Source: Sphagnum magellanicum
Taxonomy: Eukaryota; Streptophyta; Sphagnopsida; Sphagnales; Sphagnaceae
DNA length: 64,000 bases
NCBI GenBank assembly: GCA_021904315.1
Contig: CM038916.1
Coordinates: 8,273,065 to 8,337,064, forward strand
Direction of reading: 5' to 3'
Shown here: piece by piece, positions 26,101 through 38,850 of the stretch
Position numbering within the stretch: position 1 is the first letter of the stretch
Layout of the letters: every line of letters starts with the position of its first letter
The notes under the pieces: generated by a model
The model's database searches: none
What the model was told of the DNA's origin: nothing
Seen by the model: the letters and a program-made list of their open reading frames with translations, nothing else
Program-made: the position numbers and the translations under genes

Positions 26101-28640
26101 TGAAGCGCTCCTCTTGCTTTCTCCTCTCCACATTCCTTTAGCGTTGAGCTCTCCACCTTCTTCAAGCCTTGTGTCTACGTCTCCTCGAAGCTCTGTGCTA
26201 CTCAAGCTTGGGAGCTCTCCCGAGCTTTGGAAATGGAGTGAGCGGGAAATGAGGTGAGGGAGGTAGGAGGGGGGAGGTATGTAGGAAGGGAAAATTTTGG
26301 GGCAGAGAAAGGGGCAGAAAAATCCCTGGGCAGGGGAAGAGGATGTGTTTTTGGTTCATCCCCAAAACAGCTTGAACGGCCTCATCCTAAACTGGTGCAT
26401 TGGTGGTCACTAATTCACCTCCAACTTGGCTGGAGGTAATCAAGGGAAAAACACCCTATAAAAACCAATTCCTTAGAGAGTGGAATTGAATAAAATATAA
26501 TAATGTTGTTTGTTTGTCATGGTGAGATCTCTTGCCATGGCCTTGTTATTGTTGGAAAGCCCTCTCTGAATAGGGGGTGCACTCAGTTGGTTTCATAATG
26601 TTTGTGAGCTAAGGTTATTGAATATTTTTTCACTGGAAATTCATTTAAATCAAAACTTAAAATTATAAGGGAATTTCGGTGCAGTCTTGTGATATGTTGG
26701 AGACATTGAGTTTTGAGTAGTTTTTCTCATTGAAAATTCAATTAAATTACAAAAAATAGTTTTCAAAGGAAAAATTTGTGGGGCTGCAACCAATTCACAC
26801 TTGGGCCCACGGCACACTCCCCAGCAAGTCATGAGGCCAGCCCGGATCTCTAACGTCGAAGGCAGGCACCGCGCAAGACTGTTGGAACACAGAATGGGAA
26901 GCGTGTAACATATGCGTAAAGCAGGTGCCTTGCGAAGATTGCAAAGCATTAGTCACGATGGGCAAGGCACGCCAATCCGGTCATGTTAATGATGCTGGCA
27001 GCTGGAAAACAGCCTTAATATCCGTTACCTTAAAGTCAGGTGAGGACTATTAACTGGATTTTATATCATATAATTTGGGGAAGAGTAGACGGCAGACGCC
27101 TGATGAAGGCACCCTGAATTATGTGAGCAAGTGACATATAGCAGAACAGTGACACAGATGGTGACGAAACCCTGCCAATCATAAATAATTCAAAGCACCC
27201 AAACAGGGGGAAGTACACAGAACAAAATGGAAGGACCCACGTCCAAGAAAACAAAAGAACCATCTAAGAAGGTGAACCACAAAGGGAACATCAAGTTCCC
27301 GAACCCCCTCCTGTCGCGAGAAGCAATATCTAATAAACTGATGACACAGAGGTGCAGTCATCACAACAGGAGTTTTAAACTGCAATTCACCAGACACTGC
27401 TCCTGGATGACGTTTAAGGGTGCGCCAGGTTGCATCCCATCACAAAAGAATATTCGCCACATTTTTTATTATCTAGGACAGTTTTTCTGCTAGTTTTCTA
27501 CTGTTTTGAGACTTTCCTCACATCTTTTGGTCATTGAAGCTAAATCTCTTGTGGGATGATCGTCACCCATCATGCCACATCACAAAAAAGGAAAGAAAAA
27601 CACTTGTCAGGGTCGAAGGCATGGGTCCTATGCAATGTATTTTGTTTCAATTTCTGAATGGAGCCAGAGTGTTGAGCATCCCTAGGCACATTTGGACTTG
27701 ACTTTCCAGAGAGCACTTAAGTGTGTACACATGAATGTGATGACAGTGGACACCCTCCCAACAGAAAAACAATTTTCTGGTGGAATTTGGCAAATTTTTA
27801 AAAGTAGGAAATTTGTTACAGAATATTCCGTTTTCAGAAATCTATGTCGTTGTTTGATGTTTTTTTACCACAAAAAAGACTGGATCTATGAATTGACTGG
27901 AAATTAAGGTCAAAATTATTCAATAGGCTGCCAATGGCAATATCCACTGGGCACCTGCCATTCCAATTATTATTTTTAATTGGTGTAAAGGCCTCAGGGG
28001 CAGGGTTCTATTTTTTTTCAAATTCCTCAAGTAGGTCCAGTGGCGAGGATCCCTAGCATTAATTAGCATCAAATGGCAACTTCCTAGGTGGGCTGAAGGA
28101 TTTTTACACGAGACTGGGTTTAGGGTTTAGGGTTAGTATTCATTCTGAAACCAAGGAAAGTAGTCCATCCTGTCCACTAATTTCTCCTTTGTGCCAACCT
28201 AATAATCAAAGATATTTTGCGAACATGAGGAGACTTGGACCACTAATTTATTGTTTTTTGCTTTTGGGGTGCATCGCAGTTGGAAAATATGGCTCTCCTG
28301 CCTTTGGTTTTACCCTGAAAGTGAGAAAAAGTTGGCAGACATGTTTGTGCCCAGAAAAAATCAGTACATTTCATGAAACCTTGCCAAACTTTATGAAAAG
28401 AAAGCACCTAAGAAAGGGAGAGAAAAAAGAAACAAGGGGCAAGGACCAAAGTCCAGGCAAGCAAACAGCCCCAAAGAGGTGAGCCACAAGGAGGAAAGGG
28501 AACCAATAAGAACTGAACCCTCCAACTTTGCATATGTACTGCATACCCAACTTTTTCTAGAATTGAATTCTCACGTTATATTTGCTCCACATATGTTTTC
28601 CATGTATGGTGAAGGCCTAGGAGGAGAGGGCTGTGAGGAA
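26101..28640. other. Gene desert with a second and third copy of the dispersed repeat and a telomere-like motif
   Basis: No gene recognised. Copies of the repeat first seen at 9425 lie at 27155-27345 (close) and 28375-28510 (diverged). At 28116-28134 there are two and a half units of the plant telomere word TTTAGGG, too few to be more than a chance or relic interstitial motif. Confidence 0.45.
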
Positions 28641-28671
28641 ATAAGAGATCTGTGCCAGGTGAATTCAAGGC

Positions 28672-29095
28672 CAGTCCTGTGTTTGTGCTCAGCCTAGCTG
28701 TGAAGTCTTTATATGACGTAAAGCTTGTGGCTCAGGCCTTAGCCTTTCAGTCCTGTGTTTCTGCTCCGCCCAGATTTGAGGTCTTTATGCGGTCTAGAGC
28801 TGATGGATGGTCCCTCACCTCCAGTCCTGTGTTTCTGCTCCGCCCAGATTTGAGGTCTTGATGCGGTCTAGAGCTTATGGGTGGTCCCTCACCCTCAGTC
28901 CTGTGTTTCTGCTCCGCCCAGTTTTGAGGTCTTTATATGTTCTAAAGCTCTGCTCCGCCCGGCTTTGAGGTACTTTTAGGGTCTAAAGCTTGTGGGACCA
29001 GGCTGGCCCCACACCTTCCGTCCTGTGTTCCTGCCCCACCCAGTTTTGAGGTCTTTAGTCTTTACATGGTCAAGCTTGTGGCTCCCCCCTCAGCC
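28672..29095. repeat. Minisatellite, period about 75 bp, six units
   Basis: Units begin at 28672, 28748, 28822 and 28896, then a 5'-truncated unit near 28945 and another near 29018. Core words: CAGTCCTGTGTTTCTGCTCC, GCCCAGATTTGAGGTCTTTA, GGTCTAGAGC or GGTCTAAAGC, then a GGTCCCTCACC-like spacer. The middle three units are the most alike. The array is richer in GC than its surroundings. Short frames open across the units on the plus strand but without known domains. Confidence 0.85.
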
Positions 29096-29281
29096 TTTGA
29101 CCTGGTTGTAATTTTTTCTTCAAATGAACCCCCCACTCTCTAGCCTTTGGCCTACTTGAGGGAAAAGTAACAAGTAGGCCTGGTGGGGTCAAGTTCCCAC
29201 AACGTGCCCCAAGAACTGGACCAGACCTAGAACGAACAGTTCATCTTAAAGCCTAAGAACCGGCCAACACTCATTATAACC

Positions 29282-29306
29282 TCATATATATATATATATA
29301 TATATA
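29282..29306. repeat. AT dinucleotide microsatellite
   Basis: About twelve uninterrupted TA units. Confidence 0.95.
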
Positions 29307-29807
29307 GGCAGGGTGAAAAAATTCTAGATTTTTCTAGAAGCATTTTCTTTTTGCTTGTTCCCAACAAAGTTCTCATGTGTTCTTCAAACACAATGTGTCT
29401 TGTGCATATGTATGTGAAAGATTTAATTTTGCAAATAATTAATAAGCCAGCTATATAAGCTTTGATCAAAATACTTTCCAAGTTTGTTCATGCAATAGCA
29501 AGTCTGCAGCTGGTCAAAGCTTTACTCCTTAAGCTCTTGCTGAGGTGGTAATATGTCTGTAGGTTTGTCAGCAACTAATAAAAAAAATTCAACAACCCTC
29601 ACACAACACTGGTTCAAAGTTCAAACCCATGACTTGAAGGAAGCAAGAACCATCAGCCCACTTCCCACAACTTTCAGCACTAGTATCCTCTATCATATTT
29701 ATTTAAATTTTTGCAAAACATTAGGTAAACCCTATGAGAACCATGTCCAGTGTGGCATTGACAACCCATGAACAATGCTAGTGATGGGTATTTTGCATCT
29801 TTCCAAA

Positions 29808-29987
29808 TAAAAGTGAAGCACTAGTCGCCAACACACCATCCATTGGAAACTCATTATCATGCAATTGCGCATGAACCCTAACTGACTTGATATGAGGCTA
29901 AAAGTGAAGCACTAGTCGCCAACACACCATCCATTGGAAACTCACTATGATGCAATTGTGCATGAACCCTAACTGACTTGATATCAG
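29808..29987. repeat. 91-bp tandem duplication
   Basis: Two copies at 29808-29898 and 29899-29987, both opening TAAAAGTGAAGCACTAGTCG and differing at a handful of positions (for example CTCATTATCATG against CTCACTATGATG). It is a simple, fairly recent local duplication with no coding role. Confidence 0.9.
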
Positions 29988-29989
29988 AC

Positions 29990-30580
29990 TGAATCACCTT
30001 GGTAACCTACCCTGCTAGAAAATTAGGTCCTGCAAGTAAGTAGGTAGGAGAATAGTTGCCTGCTAGGTAAGTAGATGGTTAGTATGTGATATAAGGGCCA
30101 GTGGCTTGTTAGTAGGTAGGTAGTACAGCAGGGGACAACTGAGCTAACCATCGTGGTTAACTAGGGACTCAATGGAAAATTGTTTCCTGTCCATCTCGGG
30201 TTGATACCTCAAGGCATGTTGGTGGTTCACTCTAGCCCCCTATCGGCTGTTGGGAAATTGGATAACTAACCTACCTTCATTGTTTGTCAAACACAATTGA
30301 CATCTAAGACTGGCCATGAATCATAAGATTGCCTAGTCCTGCAACAAACTTCGGGGCTCCCACCAATCTGGTTGGGCCAGAGTGAATCAATACACCATGC
30401 AAGATGGATGATGTGTGGACAGGAACAACTTTTGTTTTGCATTCCTGTCCCACAGTTAACCATGGTGGTTAGCAATTTGCCAACCATCCACATGAATTTA
30501 CCTACCTAGTAGCCACCAATTGCCTTACCTACTTACATAGTAACCGCTTCCCAGCCCTACCTACTTACCTACTGTACTTA
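29990..30580. other. GGTA/TACC-rich tract, no gene
   Basis: GTAGGTAGG words dominate 30030-30125 and the complementary CTACCTAC words 30500-30575, giving a weak inverted arrangement. Words such as GGTTAAC and GTTAACC also occur on both sides of the centre. No gene is seen. Confidence 0.4.
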
Positions 30581-30797
30581 TGGTGCATTCACACTTGATG
30601 ATGTTAAATCAATGTTAAATGTCAATCAAGATGGCATCCTAGGTGGCTCCCAATGTTAAATGGATGATAGCTTAATGTTAAGTGAATGTTAATTTAGCAG
30701 AAAATCTTCATGATAAGTTAGTTTAAATCTTAAATGACTAGTATGGTGATAAGGGACTCAACACTAGAGTCCCTAACACCAAGTGTGAATGCACCCT
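30581..30797. mobile_element. Harbinger/Tourist-like MITE
   Basis: A 217-bp element with near-perfect terminal inverted repeats: GGTGCATTCACACTTG at the left and its exact complement CAAGTGTGAATGCACC at the right. The trinucleotide TTA stands directly outside both ends (578-580 and 798-800 of this 30-kb block), matching the TWA target preference of PIF/Harbinger elements. The interior is AT-rich with repeated ATGTTAA words and is non-coding. Confidence 0.8.
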
Positions 30798-32780
30798 TTA
30801 GTCACTTACATAGGTTGTTACATAGCTTGGCAGTGTGAGAGGAGAAGTAAGATAGGATACCACAGTGGAACCTTGGTAACTCGGGTAAGTTAGTTCCTCC
30901 ACAACTGAGATTTAATGGTTTCCAGTGGATAGTGCACCAATGGGTTTGGCTTATATGAATCTCCATAGTACTTTCCACAGTTTTGATCTTCAAGCAATTT
31001 TCAAAAGTGACTGGCTATTTTGCACTTAGCTGTGGTATTTCAACACCTGACTATGGTGATTGCGGAATAGCAAAAAGGCCATGCTTGTGCTAAGTCGTGG
31101 CCCATTCATATTCATCCAAGAAGAAGTGGTGGTGTAAGAGAACTCATATGTCATCCTTTGGAATAATGATTACAAACCAACATGGTTGTTGCACCTCATG
31201 ATTCTTCACATAGCATGCATCTAACCTATTGGAATTATGGCTAATGATGGATCCACTTGACCATCCACAACTTAGTCATCCACATGTGAAAGGTGACATG
31301 GTGCATAATTTTGCACATGGTCTTTCCATACATATTTGACCATCCCAACCTTTCAACAACAAAACCTCAAAAGATAAAACTCTTTTCACATGTAGAATGA
31401 CATATTGGTTGTCACATGCAATGTGGTACGTGACTATTATAAATAAACATAATTTTTAGGTTCAAACCTTCAAACTTTAAGAGAATATCCACCTCCCTTG
31501 ATGGTGGCATATCATAATGTATATTGGTGTTGTATGATGGCCAAGTTTTCCATTGCCATAGGCATGACTCTTTTGAACAAGGTTGCATGCTACTCACAAG
31601 CTTCAACCCACATATTGGGATCATTTATATTAATCACATGGGCCACATCCCTATGAATCAATGCCTATAATTGGGGTTCATGCCAAAAAAGTAGAAAGTA
31701 AAGGGAAAATGAAGCTAAGGATGTTTGTTTGGTAAAACGATATCCCATGGCCAATCATGGCAACTACATGTCCCAATCACCTATATGCCCCTTCTATAAT
31801 CCATATTTTCATAAAACTTTTTTCACCATTTATACCATCCTTTCAACTAGCCATCAACTTTAGGATGATCACAAGTAGTCCTATGGTCAATCAAGATTTG
31901 TTCACACAACTTCTAAAATTCTCCTTGAAATCGTGTGTCGTGATCTATGAGCATTTTTGTTAAAAGACAAAATTTATTCAAGACCTAGTCCAAAATGCTG
32001 ATTGGATGATACCACTAAGAACCATTGAAAGATAATTTTCAGGAATGTTTAGTAATATTTAGTAAAAAAACATTTAATTTAATTTTTCTTTTTTTTTCCT
32101 ATTGTTACATCCATGTAACAAAAGGTTTTGATTATTTTCAAGATAAAATGCAAGATCTTTTTAGATTTGTAGGAAAATGGGTTGAAGAAATTATGTTCGT
32201 AAAGGTATAGGAATTTTACAAATAACATAATTCATGCATGATGGACATCAAAAGTACTCAAGAATTCAATTTTAAAAATCAATAGACTTTGCAAACATAT
32301 ATTATTTCACAAGTCCTACAAGTAGCAATCAAAGTTGAATTAAGAAAAGAAAAAAATCATTCTTTATTTATATGGCCCTTGGATGAGTACTTTTCTTGAC
32401 ATTCAACCATAATTCAAAAATTTACTATACACATTTTAACATTATTATTGGATTTTTTTTCCTTAAGCATATGTCATAAGCATCTTCTCCAACAAGGAAA
32501 AAAATTACACAAGGTCATTAAGGATTTTTACATAGTTCTTATGTTCATTCCTAAAACTCATTAGTCTTGAAACTTTTTATATAAGAAATATTTGGAAACA
32601 TCAAAACATGTCCAAATTGTGATTAAGATGGGTCATTAAAAACCCCATTATGTGCATGACTAAGAATATAATAATAATAATAATAAAATGTTGTGTGCAA
32701 AATCACAAATTGTTTTTAAAATCAAGATGGTCTAAGAAATGATAATGTGACATTCCATGTAGTATCACCCAATCATACTT
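30798..32780. other. Gene desert
   Basis: AT-rich, no gene, RNA or clear repeat boundary recognised. A short ATA/TAA run occurs at 32668-32688. Confidence 0.4.
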
Positions 32781-34130
32781 TCACCCCTTTAAATTCCTAA
32801 AAATGCTTGAACAATTCACTAGAATTTGACATAATACCTTTTGGCAACCATTTGCCAAAACACAAAGGAATGAAACATGGCAACCAAACACTATCTCCAA
32901 ATTTGTTTCCCCATGCCAACATGTTTTAATGGGATCCAACTCAATAGAACTTGGGTTCCTATTCAACCTATCTACATCCTTGTTGATTATCCTAGCCCAA
33001 TGTTTGACATCAAAATTATATTCTTGAAAAATGAAAGCCCATTTTGCTAGTTTCCTTGTGAATTGGTTAAATTCCATGAACCAGTTCAATGGTTAGTGAT
33101 CAATCAAGGTGAATGGGCTACCAAACAAATAACATCGAAATGTGTCATGAAACAAATAATTATCAAAAATTTCCCTTCATATGAGTGGTATTTGGCCTTT
33201 ACTTGATTATTGTACTTGCATAAACCACCATAAACTCTTGATTTTCCTCATCAAGTTGTGTAAGGATTGCTCCAAGTCCCAAAACATTCTAATCCATATG
33301 CAATTAGAAATGATGACCTTTGACATGTTGTTTCAAAATGAGAGTACAAAACAAAACCTTGTTTTCAACTCTTGGAAAATTTGTTTTTATGCATCCCCTC
33401 AAATGAATTCTTCATCAGACTTAGTTAATTGAGTCAAAAGATTTGGTAATTTGATTAAACCTTTTGACAAACTACCATTAATAATTTGCCAACCCCAAAA
33501 ACGCCTTCAACTAATTAACATCAATTGGTTTCAAAACCTTGGAAATCACATTCACCTTGACCTTTTGGACTCCCAACCTTCTTGGGTAATCACATGGTGT
33601 AAATATTCCATTTGGAATTGGAAAAAGTTACACTTTCCTTGATATAGTTTTGACCCATGCACCCCCAAACATTCACACATATCTTGCAAGGGATGACCAT
33701 GCTCTTCAATGGTGGAACTAAACACAATGATGTCATCAATGTAACACTTGGCAAAATCCAAGCCTACAAGAACATGATCCATCACTATGTGGAATTTTAT
33801 AGGTGTATTTTTCGATTCAAAAGATAAAAACATCCACTAATACAAACAATCCTTCCCATTTTAGTCAATGCCCCAAAATGCAATATTCACCTTGTCACTT
33901 GCACAAAATGGCAAATGGTGATATCTAAATCAAAAATCCAAAGTGTTAAACACCTTGGTTTGGCCAATAGCAAAACTCTGCTTTGACAACATTTGGCATG
34001 GCATATTTGTCAAATCATATCCACTTGTCAACAAATTTATAATCTCCACACATTCAACAATTAGTTTAATTGCTAAAAATGTCTTTCTTAGTAGGCATAA
34101 TTATTGCTAATGCATGCTACAATTTCGAAA
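32781..34130 (-). mobile_element. Ty3/gypsy reverse transcriptase and RNase H remnant
   Basis: On the minus strand the RT and RNase H domains of a second Ty3/gypsy element are readable in pieces. Order: MPTKKDIF and a CGDY motif (about 34095-34035), DKYAMP (about 33990), the active-site region FAKCYIDDIIVFSSTIEEHG (33755-33700) with the catalytic YIDD, CNFFQFQMEYLHHVITQEG (about 33600); then, after a degraded stretch, the RNase H tail FTRKLAKWAFIFQEYNFDV and VDRLNRNPS (33065-32950). Frames change several times and stops are frequent, so it is dead. The motif style differs from the chromovirus at 3 kb, so it is another lineage. The gag zinc knuckle at 37971-38246 may be its 5' part, displaced by insertions. 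Confidence 0.85.
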
Positions 34131-37100
34131 GCTCCACCAACCCGCCTCCAAAAGTTCCTCCATTTGAGCTTTTGCCAAAGTTCATTTCATGTCACTCAAC
34201 CTTTATGGTTGTTGAAAAATATGGGTATCATCACCCAAGATGATGCATGTACCTCTTGCCCCTTGAACTTGCTCAACTCCTTGAAATTAAAAACAAAACA
34301 ATGAACATAATTTTGCAACAACTATCACAAATCTTGTGTACCTCACCTCTTGTTACCATAGGACCAATTTTTGGTTCCCATGTTTTCATAGTTATAGGTG
34401 CCTTGGGCTTGGATGGTGACTCATCCCTATTGCTTGAGGTGGAGGCTAAACATTATAATTGTTACAAGGTTGATATGGGAACCTTGCCACATGAAGCCCC
34501 CATTCCATGTGTATTTGAAGTTCTTTCAACAAGTCTTCAAATGAGTTCAAATTAATCTTGGATGCCAAAAATGCATTTGATTTATATTGCCATCATTGCA
34601 AACATTGAATCCTCATGGCATCCATCACCTTTTCCTTTAATATAAAATCTCATTGTTGCCAAAGATGTTTGGCCCATTTTGGAATGCCACATGTCACCTC
34701 ATGATCATGCTACCCCTATTGTGTGAATGTGTTTGTCCCATGATGAAATGCAAGATAAAGACAATTCATGGGGGCTAGGTGGGTGGGAATTGAATAATCA
34801 ACATTGGTCAACCAATCTTAAGTTAATAACCTAGGTGAGATTATTCAAGTGCATGACTTAACCAAGGACTTGACCTTTAATTGCCTTCAACAAGCCAAAA
34901 ATTTGGGTAGTGTGGGTATGGAACCCCATAACACATTTTCGTTTGCTAGTATTTGAATTCCTCCCAACAAGAATGCTAAAGATCCCAAATCATGTCATGA
35001 CCATTACCACAAAAAAATGTGAATTTGGAAAGTTCATGATCATGGGCCAAGTTGCCTATGGTTGGCCCACCTCTTTTACAATGGAAAAATGGTGGCCAAT
35101 ATTGTGTCACACACTTTGTGATGTGTGTCCTAAATCCAAAGTGGCATCCATAGTGAAACCCTTAGGTTGTCACATTAAATAGCCCATTGCAACAAACCAA
35201 GTGATGTTAAATTAATCCATAACCATTGTGTATGAGATTTCACTATTGTAACATCCACCAAAATTGGTTCACCCAACCAAGTATGAACTTGATGCCATGT
35301 CACCAAAACTTGTGGTCATGAGTCATCTAATGGAGGGACATTCTATAAAATGTAAATGAATGGTTGTTCTTGAGTGTGTTATATATATAACAACACTTGT
35401 AGTAGGTCCCAAAAACATTTTGATCATGGGTCAAACAAACCACCACATGTACTTGCTTAAGAATGGCACAACCTTGACATGGCTAGCTAGTTATCATCAT
35501 ATCCATTATGCCAACATCATCCAAATCTTGCATCTCTAGCAATGTAATGTCCTAATGTAATGCCCCCAAATATCCATGCATAGTTGTGTTTGGTAACAAC
35601 TTTAAATATTAATTCAACACCATTCCCACATGGTGCATGGAAACCTTTTGGGCTATGGTGTTGGGGTCCACATATAATTATTTGTGAACCCATATACCTA
35701 CTTGAAGCACCATAGCCAATTGGTGCTTATGCCTCCAAACAACTCCAATAAACATACCCTCTTTCAAGAAGTTGCCATAAAATACTTGTGGCCCATAATA
35801 AAGTGTATCATGGTGGGCCATCCAATGGTAACATTGCCAATTGACCTATGGGTGTTAGTAGTAAACTTTGCCATGTCTACATGACACATCAAGTAGTTGT
35901 TTTCTCCAATTGATCCAAAGTTCCCACAATGGTGGTGGGTCACATGTGGACAATGCAACATGGATTGAATATTTTTGTTTCATATCTTCAAGTGAAGGTG
36001 CAACATCATCTTTATCCAAATTTCCCCACACTAGTTCCAACCCCCAAGGTAGTGTTGGTAAATCCAATTAACATGGTAACACCATCAACTAATCCAACAC
36101 CTTGTGCAAAATATTGGATAGGGAATTGAGCTTAACACCCATTTCTTCATTACCACCTAGGATTAAATAGTTTAATACAAACCCTTTCTCACAAGTTCAA
36201 TACAAATCCAATAGGATACAACACAACACCCCTAACCAACACATCATATTTTGTAGCATTTGTCAGTATGACTCAAACTCAAATGAATGATTAGTTTGTT
36301 TGCTAGTTGGGGTTCACTTGCACCAAAATGTTAGTTTCGGTAAACTCATGGGCCTTCTTTGATGTTTGAATTTAATATGGACATGGTTTAAAGTCCTCAT
36401 TTGTCATGCCAAGACCCAAAAGTGTTGATTGGCCTCACATCACTAGTTGGGAATGTTAAAGCTAGCCAATAATATCCCATGTTCAAAAACAAAGGAAATA
36501 GGAACACAAAGTGGAATACATTTATGCAATGTTAGTAATGACAAAATGATAACTAGAATAAAAGAAAAGTCAAATAAGTGATAATACAAATAGACTATTG
36601 AAGTCTTGTATAAACTTAATTTAGTGGAGAAATGCAAATATTAAACAAAAACATCTTCAAGATTATTAAATACATACAACTTTGAAATGAAAATACAGAA
36701 CAAAATTATATAGTGATGGAAATAATGATTTCAAAAAAAAATTTAAATGCATAACAATCAACACAAGTTATAAGCAACAAGTTCTACCAAGCCTTCCGCA
36801 AGGTTGACTACTAAGTACATGAAAATTTAAGTGCCCCAAAACAATGATTACATTGAAAATAATAGATTTCCTAAAAACCCCTTTTAAAATTATCTAAAAA
36901 TCCTAATTGACAGTTGACCTCCTAACATTAAAATTTTGGTATTAAAAAGAGTTAGAGATCTCGATAGTAAATATTTGGTAATTATTTTTAGTATTCCTTT
37001 TTTTATACAACTTCTAGTAGTTAAGAATCGGTAGAAGTTTTTTATTTTTATATCTTTTTTTAAAAAAAACCTTTCAATGTTCATAAGGCATTAATGTCTA

Positions 37101-37970
37101 GTAAAACCTTTTGAGGGAAAAATGTTTGCCCATGTTTGTGTTTCTTGAATTGAAAAACACCTTCTTTGTTACACACCAAAACCACTTCTCGTTGGAAGGT
37201 TGAATAATTTAGCAACTATAACTTGCCATGGAGGAGGAATGTCCACCTCAAAATGTATTGTCTTTTTAAAAAGTCTTTAGGTTAGTTGTTGGTAACAACT
37301 TTGAAGCCATGTTCACACCAAGCTTGACATTGCCCCACCTTCACATAAAATGGCTACAAGTCAAAAAATGGAAGTTGATCACATTTTAAAGGTTGCCATT
37401 GTGATGATAAAAAACAATGGATATGGCAAATGGATGTAACCACCCTTAACATCACCCCACTCACATCCAACCTAGAAGATCAAGATCCTCCTTTCGTTGG
37501 CCCCATGGGAACATGCCCCATGTTTAGGGATGTGGATGTACGGGTTAGCATAGTTTTAATCAATGTAAATGATTGGGGAAGACACATTCGGCATTTAGCT
37601 TCCCCCTTTTGAAGGTCAAGTTCCTCATCATTTCCTTGTGGCTTTAAGGAATGTGAGTTAGAACATGTAACTACGATTGATGAATCCACCTCGAGTGGAT
37701 CAAAAAAAAAACAATGGCTTCCACCTCAAAAAATGTGCATCATGGGGTACATTAGTGGAACCAACAAATCCTACTTCACAAAAGAATCTCAACTAGGATC
37801 CAATCTTAAGTATGTGGGTGCACTTGTGGAACTTTGTGCTACCACCTTCTTCTCTTCCAATTTTTGACTTGCCATGTTGCTGTTCAATATTTCCAACCTA
37901 ACAAATAAATCATGTGTGATGGCAATGCCAACACCTTGGCCTTGTTCATTGGCCTTATTTGAGGCTTTAC
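34131..37970. other. Decayed interval between gypsy RT and gag knuckle
   Basis: No intact gene. On the minus strand around 34390-34350 the phrase PKIGPMVTRGEV may belong to the gag-protease linker of the same gypsy element, but this is weak. The knuckle-to-RT distance (about 4 kb) is longer than the 1-2 kb expected, so other sequence has probably been inserted here. Open frames of 60-100 codons show no domain. Confidence 0.35.
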
Positions 37971-38246
37971 CTATGGTTTTGCCCTTGGTTTGAGAATCAT
38001 TGTTTCCCCCACACCCCCTTTAGCCTTTACCATTGTTATTGTTGATAGATTTGTAGGGACAATTTTTGAACACAATGAGTAACAATGGTCAATGTCATGA
38101 CCCTCAACACCACAATGTTCACACATTAATAGAAAAACATGGTTTTTCAAGCTATCCAAGTTGATTAATTGGTTGATTTTAATTAATGAAATGTCCATTT
38201 TCAATAAAGGTTCATTGTATAAATGGACGTTATAGTTATTGAACAA
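37971..38246 (-). mobile_element. Gag CCHC zinc-knuckle fragment
   Basis: The minus-strand frame contains CEHCGVEGHDIDHC, a CX2CX4HX4C retroviral-type zinc knuckle, followed by a basic Lys/Arg-containing tail. This is the nucleocapsid signature of LTR-retrotransposon gag. It lies upstream, on the same strand, of the gypsy RT at 33-34 kb and may come from the same copy. No long gag frame survives. Confidence 0.7.
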
Positions 38247-38399
38247 TCAATTTGATTAATGATGATCCATTTAATTACCTATCAAATGAGACATCTAGTC
38301 AAGTTGGACAAAAAATGATACCATTGGTCAAGATGGCCCATGGGTTTAAAAAAAAATAGATCTCATCAAGTTGGACAAACAAAAACGACATCCTACGTA

Positions 38400-38660
38400 C
38401 TTATTGTCCTACTTACTAAATGATTAATTAGAACCTTTCGACTAGTAGGTAGGTAGGTAGGTAGGTAGTTGTAGTAAGTAAACATGTAGGATGTCATTGG
38501 TCAAGATGGCCAATGGGTTTTAATCAAATAGAACATTTGGTCAAGTTGGACAAACAAAAATGACATCCTACTTACCTATTATGGTACATATTAGGGACCT
38601 AAATCATTTTAAGCTAGCTACTATGGTAGGTAGGCGGGTGGGTGGGTAAGTTAAGTTGTT
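38400..38660. repeat. GTAG/TAGG low-complexity tract
   Basis: Contains an uninterrupted run of about six GTAG units near 38442-38467 and a second GGTAGG/GGGTGG run near 38625-38650. The phrase CAAGATGGCCNATGGGTTT-AA occurs twice, at 38331 and 38501, so the tract is part of a tandemly repeated segment of roughly 170 bases. Confidence 0.6.
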
Positions 38661-38784
38661 AGATGGCCAATACACCTTCTACCTCTTAAATTACCTATTT
38701 AATTATTTTTAAATTACCATCTTATTTTCTTACATAAGTCTACTATATATAATATAAGATGTCAAATACAAAAGTTGACAACTT

Positions 38785-38850
38785 AGGAAGTTGTAGTCCA
38801 TTGGTGAGGACTTGGTCTATCATCATGGAAATGAGGGGTTCAATTTTTAA
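38785..38850 (+). repeat. tRNA-like (A-box/B-box) repeat module
   Basis: TGTAGTCCATTGGTGAGG resembles a Pol III A box and GGGGTTCAATTT a B box, about 30 bases apart. The sequence does not fold into a full tRNA. Related modules lie on the minus strand at 41761-41840 and 60041-60097, each followed by TAGG/CTACCTA-rich sequence. This pattern suggests a tRNA-derived SINE family; a remnant of a real tRNA gene is less likely. Confidence 0.35.

Noticed and set aside
25369-26103. 244-codon open frame as a protein-coding gene
   Set aside because: It lies across 164-bp tandem units and poly-A/T tracts, encodes a Lys/Phe/Leu-rich repetitive string, and has no domain or plausible splice context.
28116-28134. 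Interstitial telomere array
   Set aside because: Only about two and a half TTTAGGG units; too short to indicate a fusion point or telomere relic.
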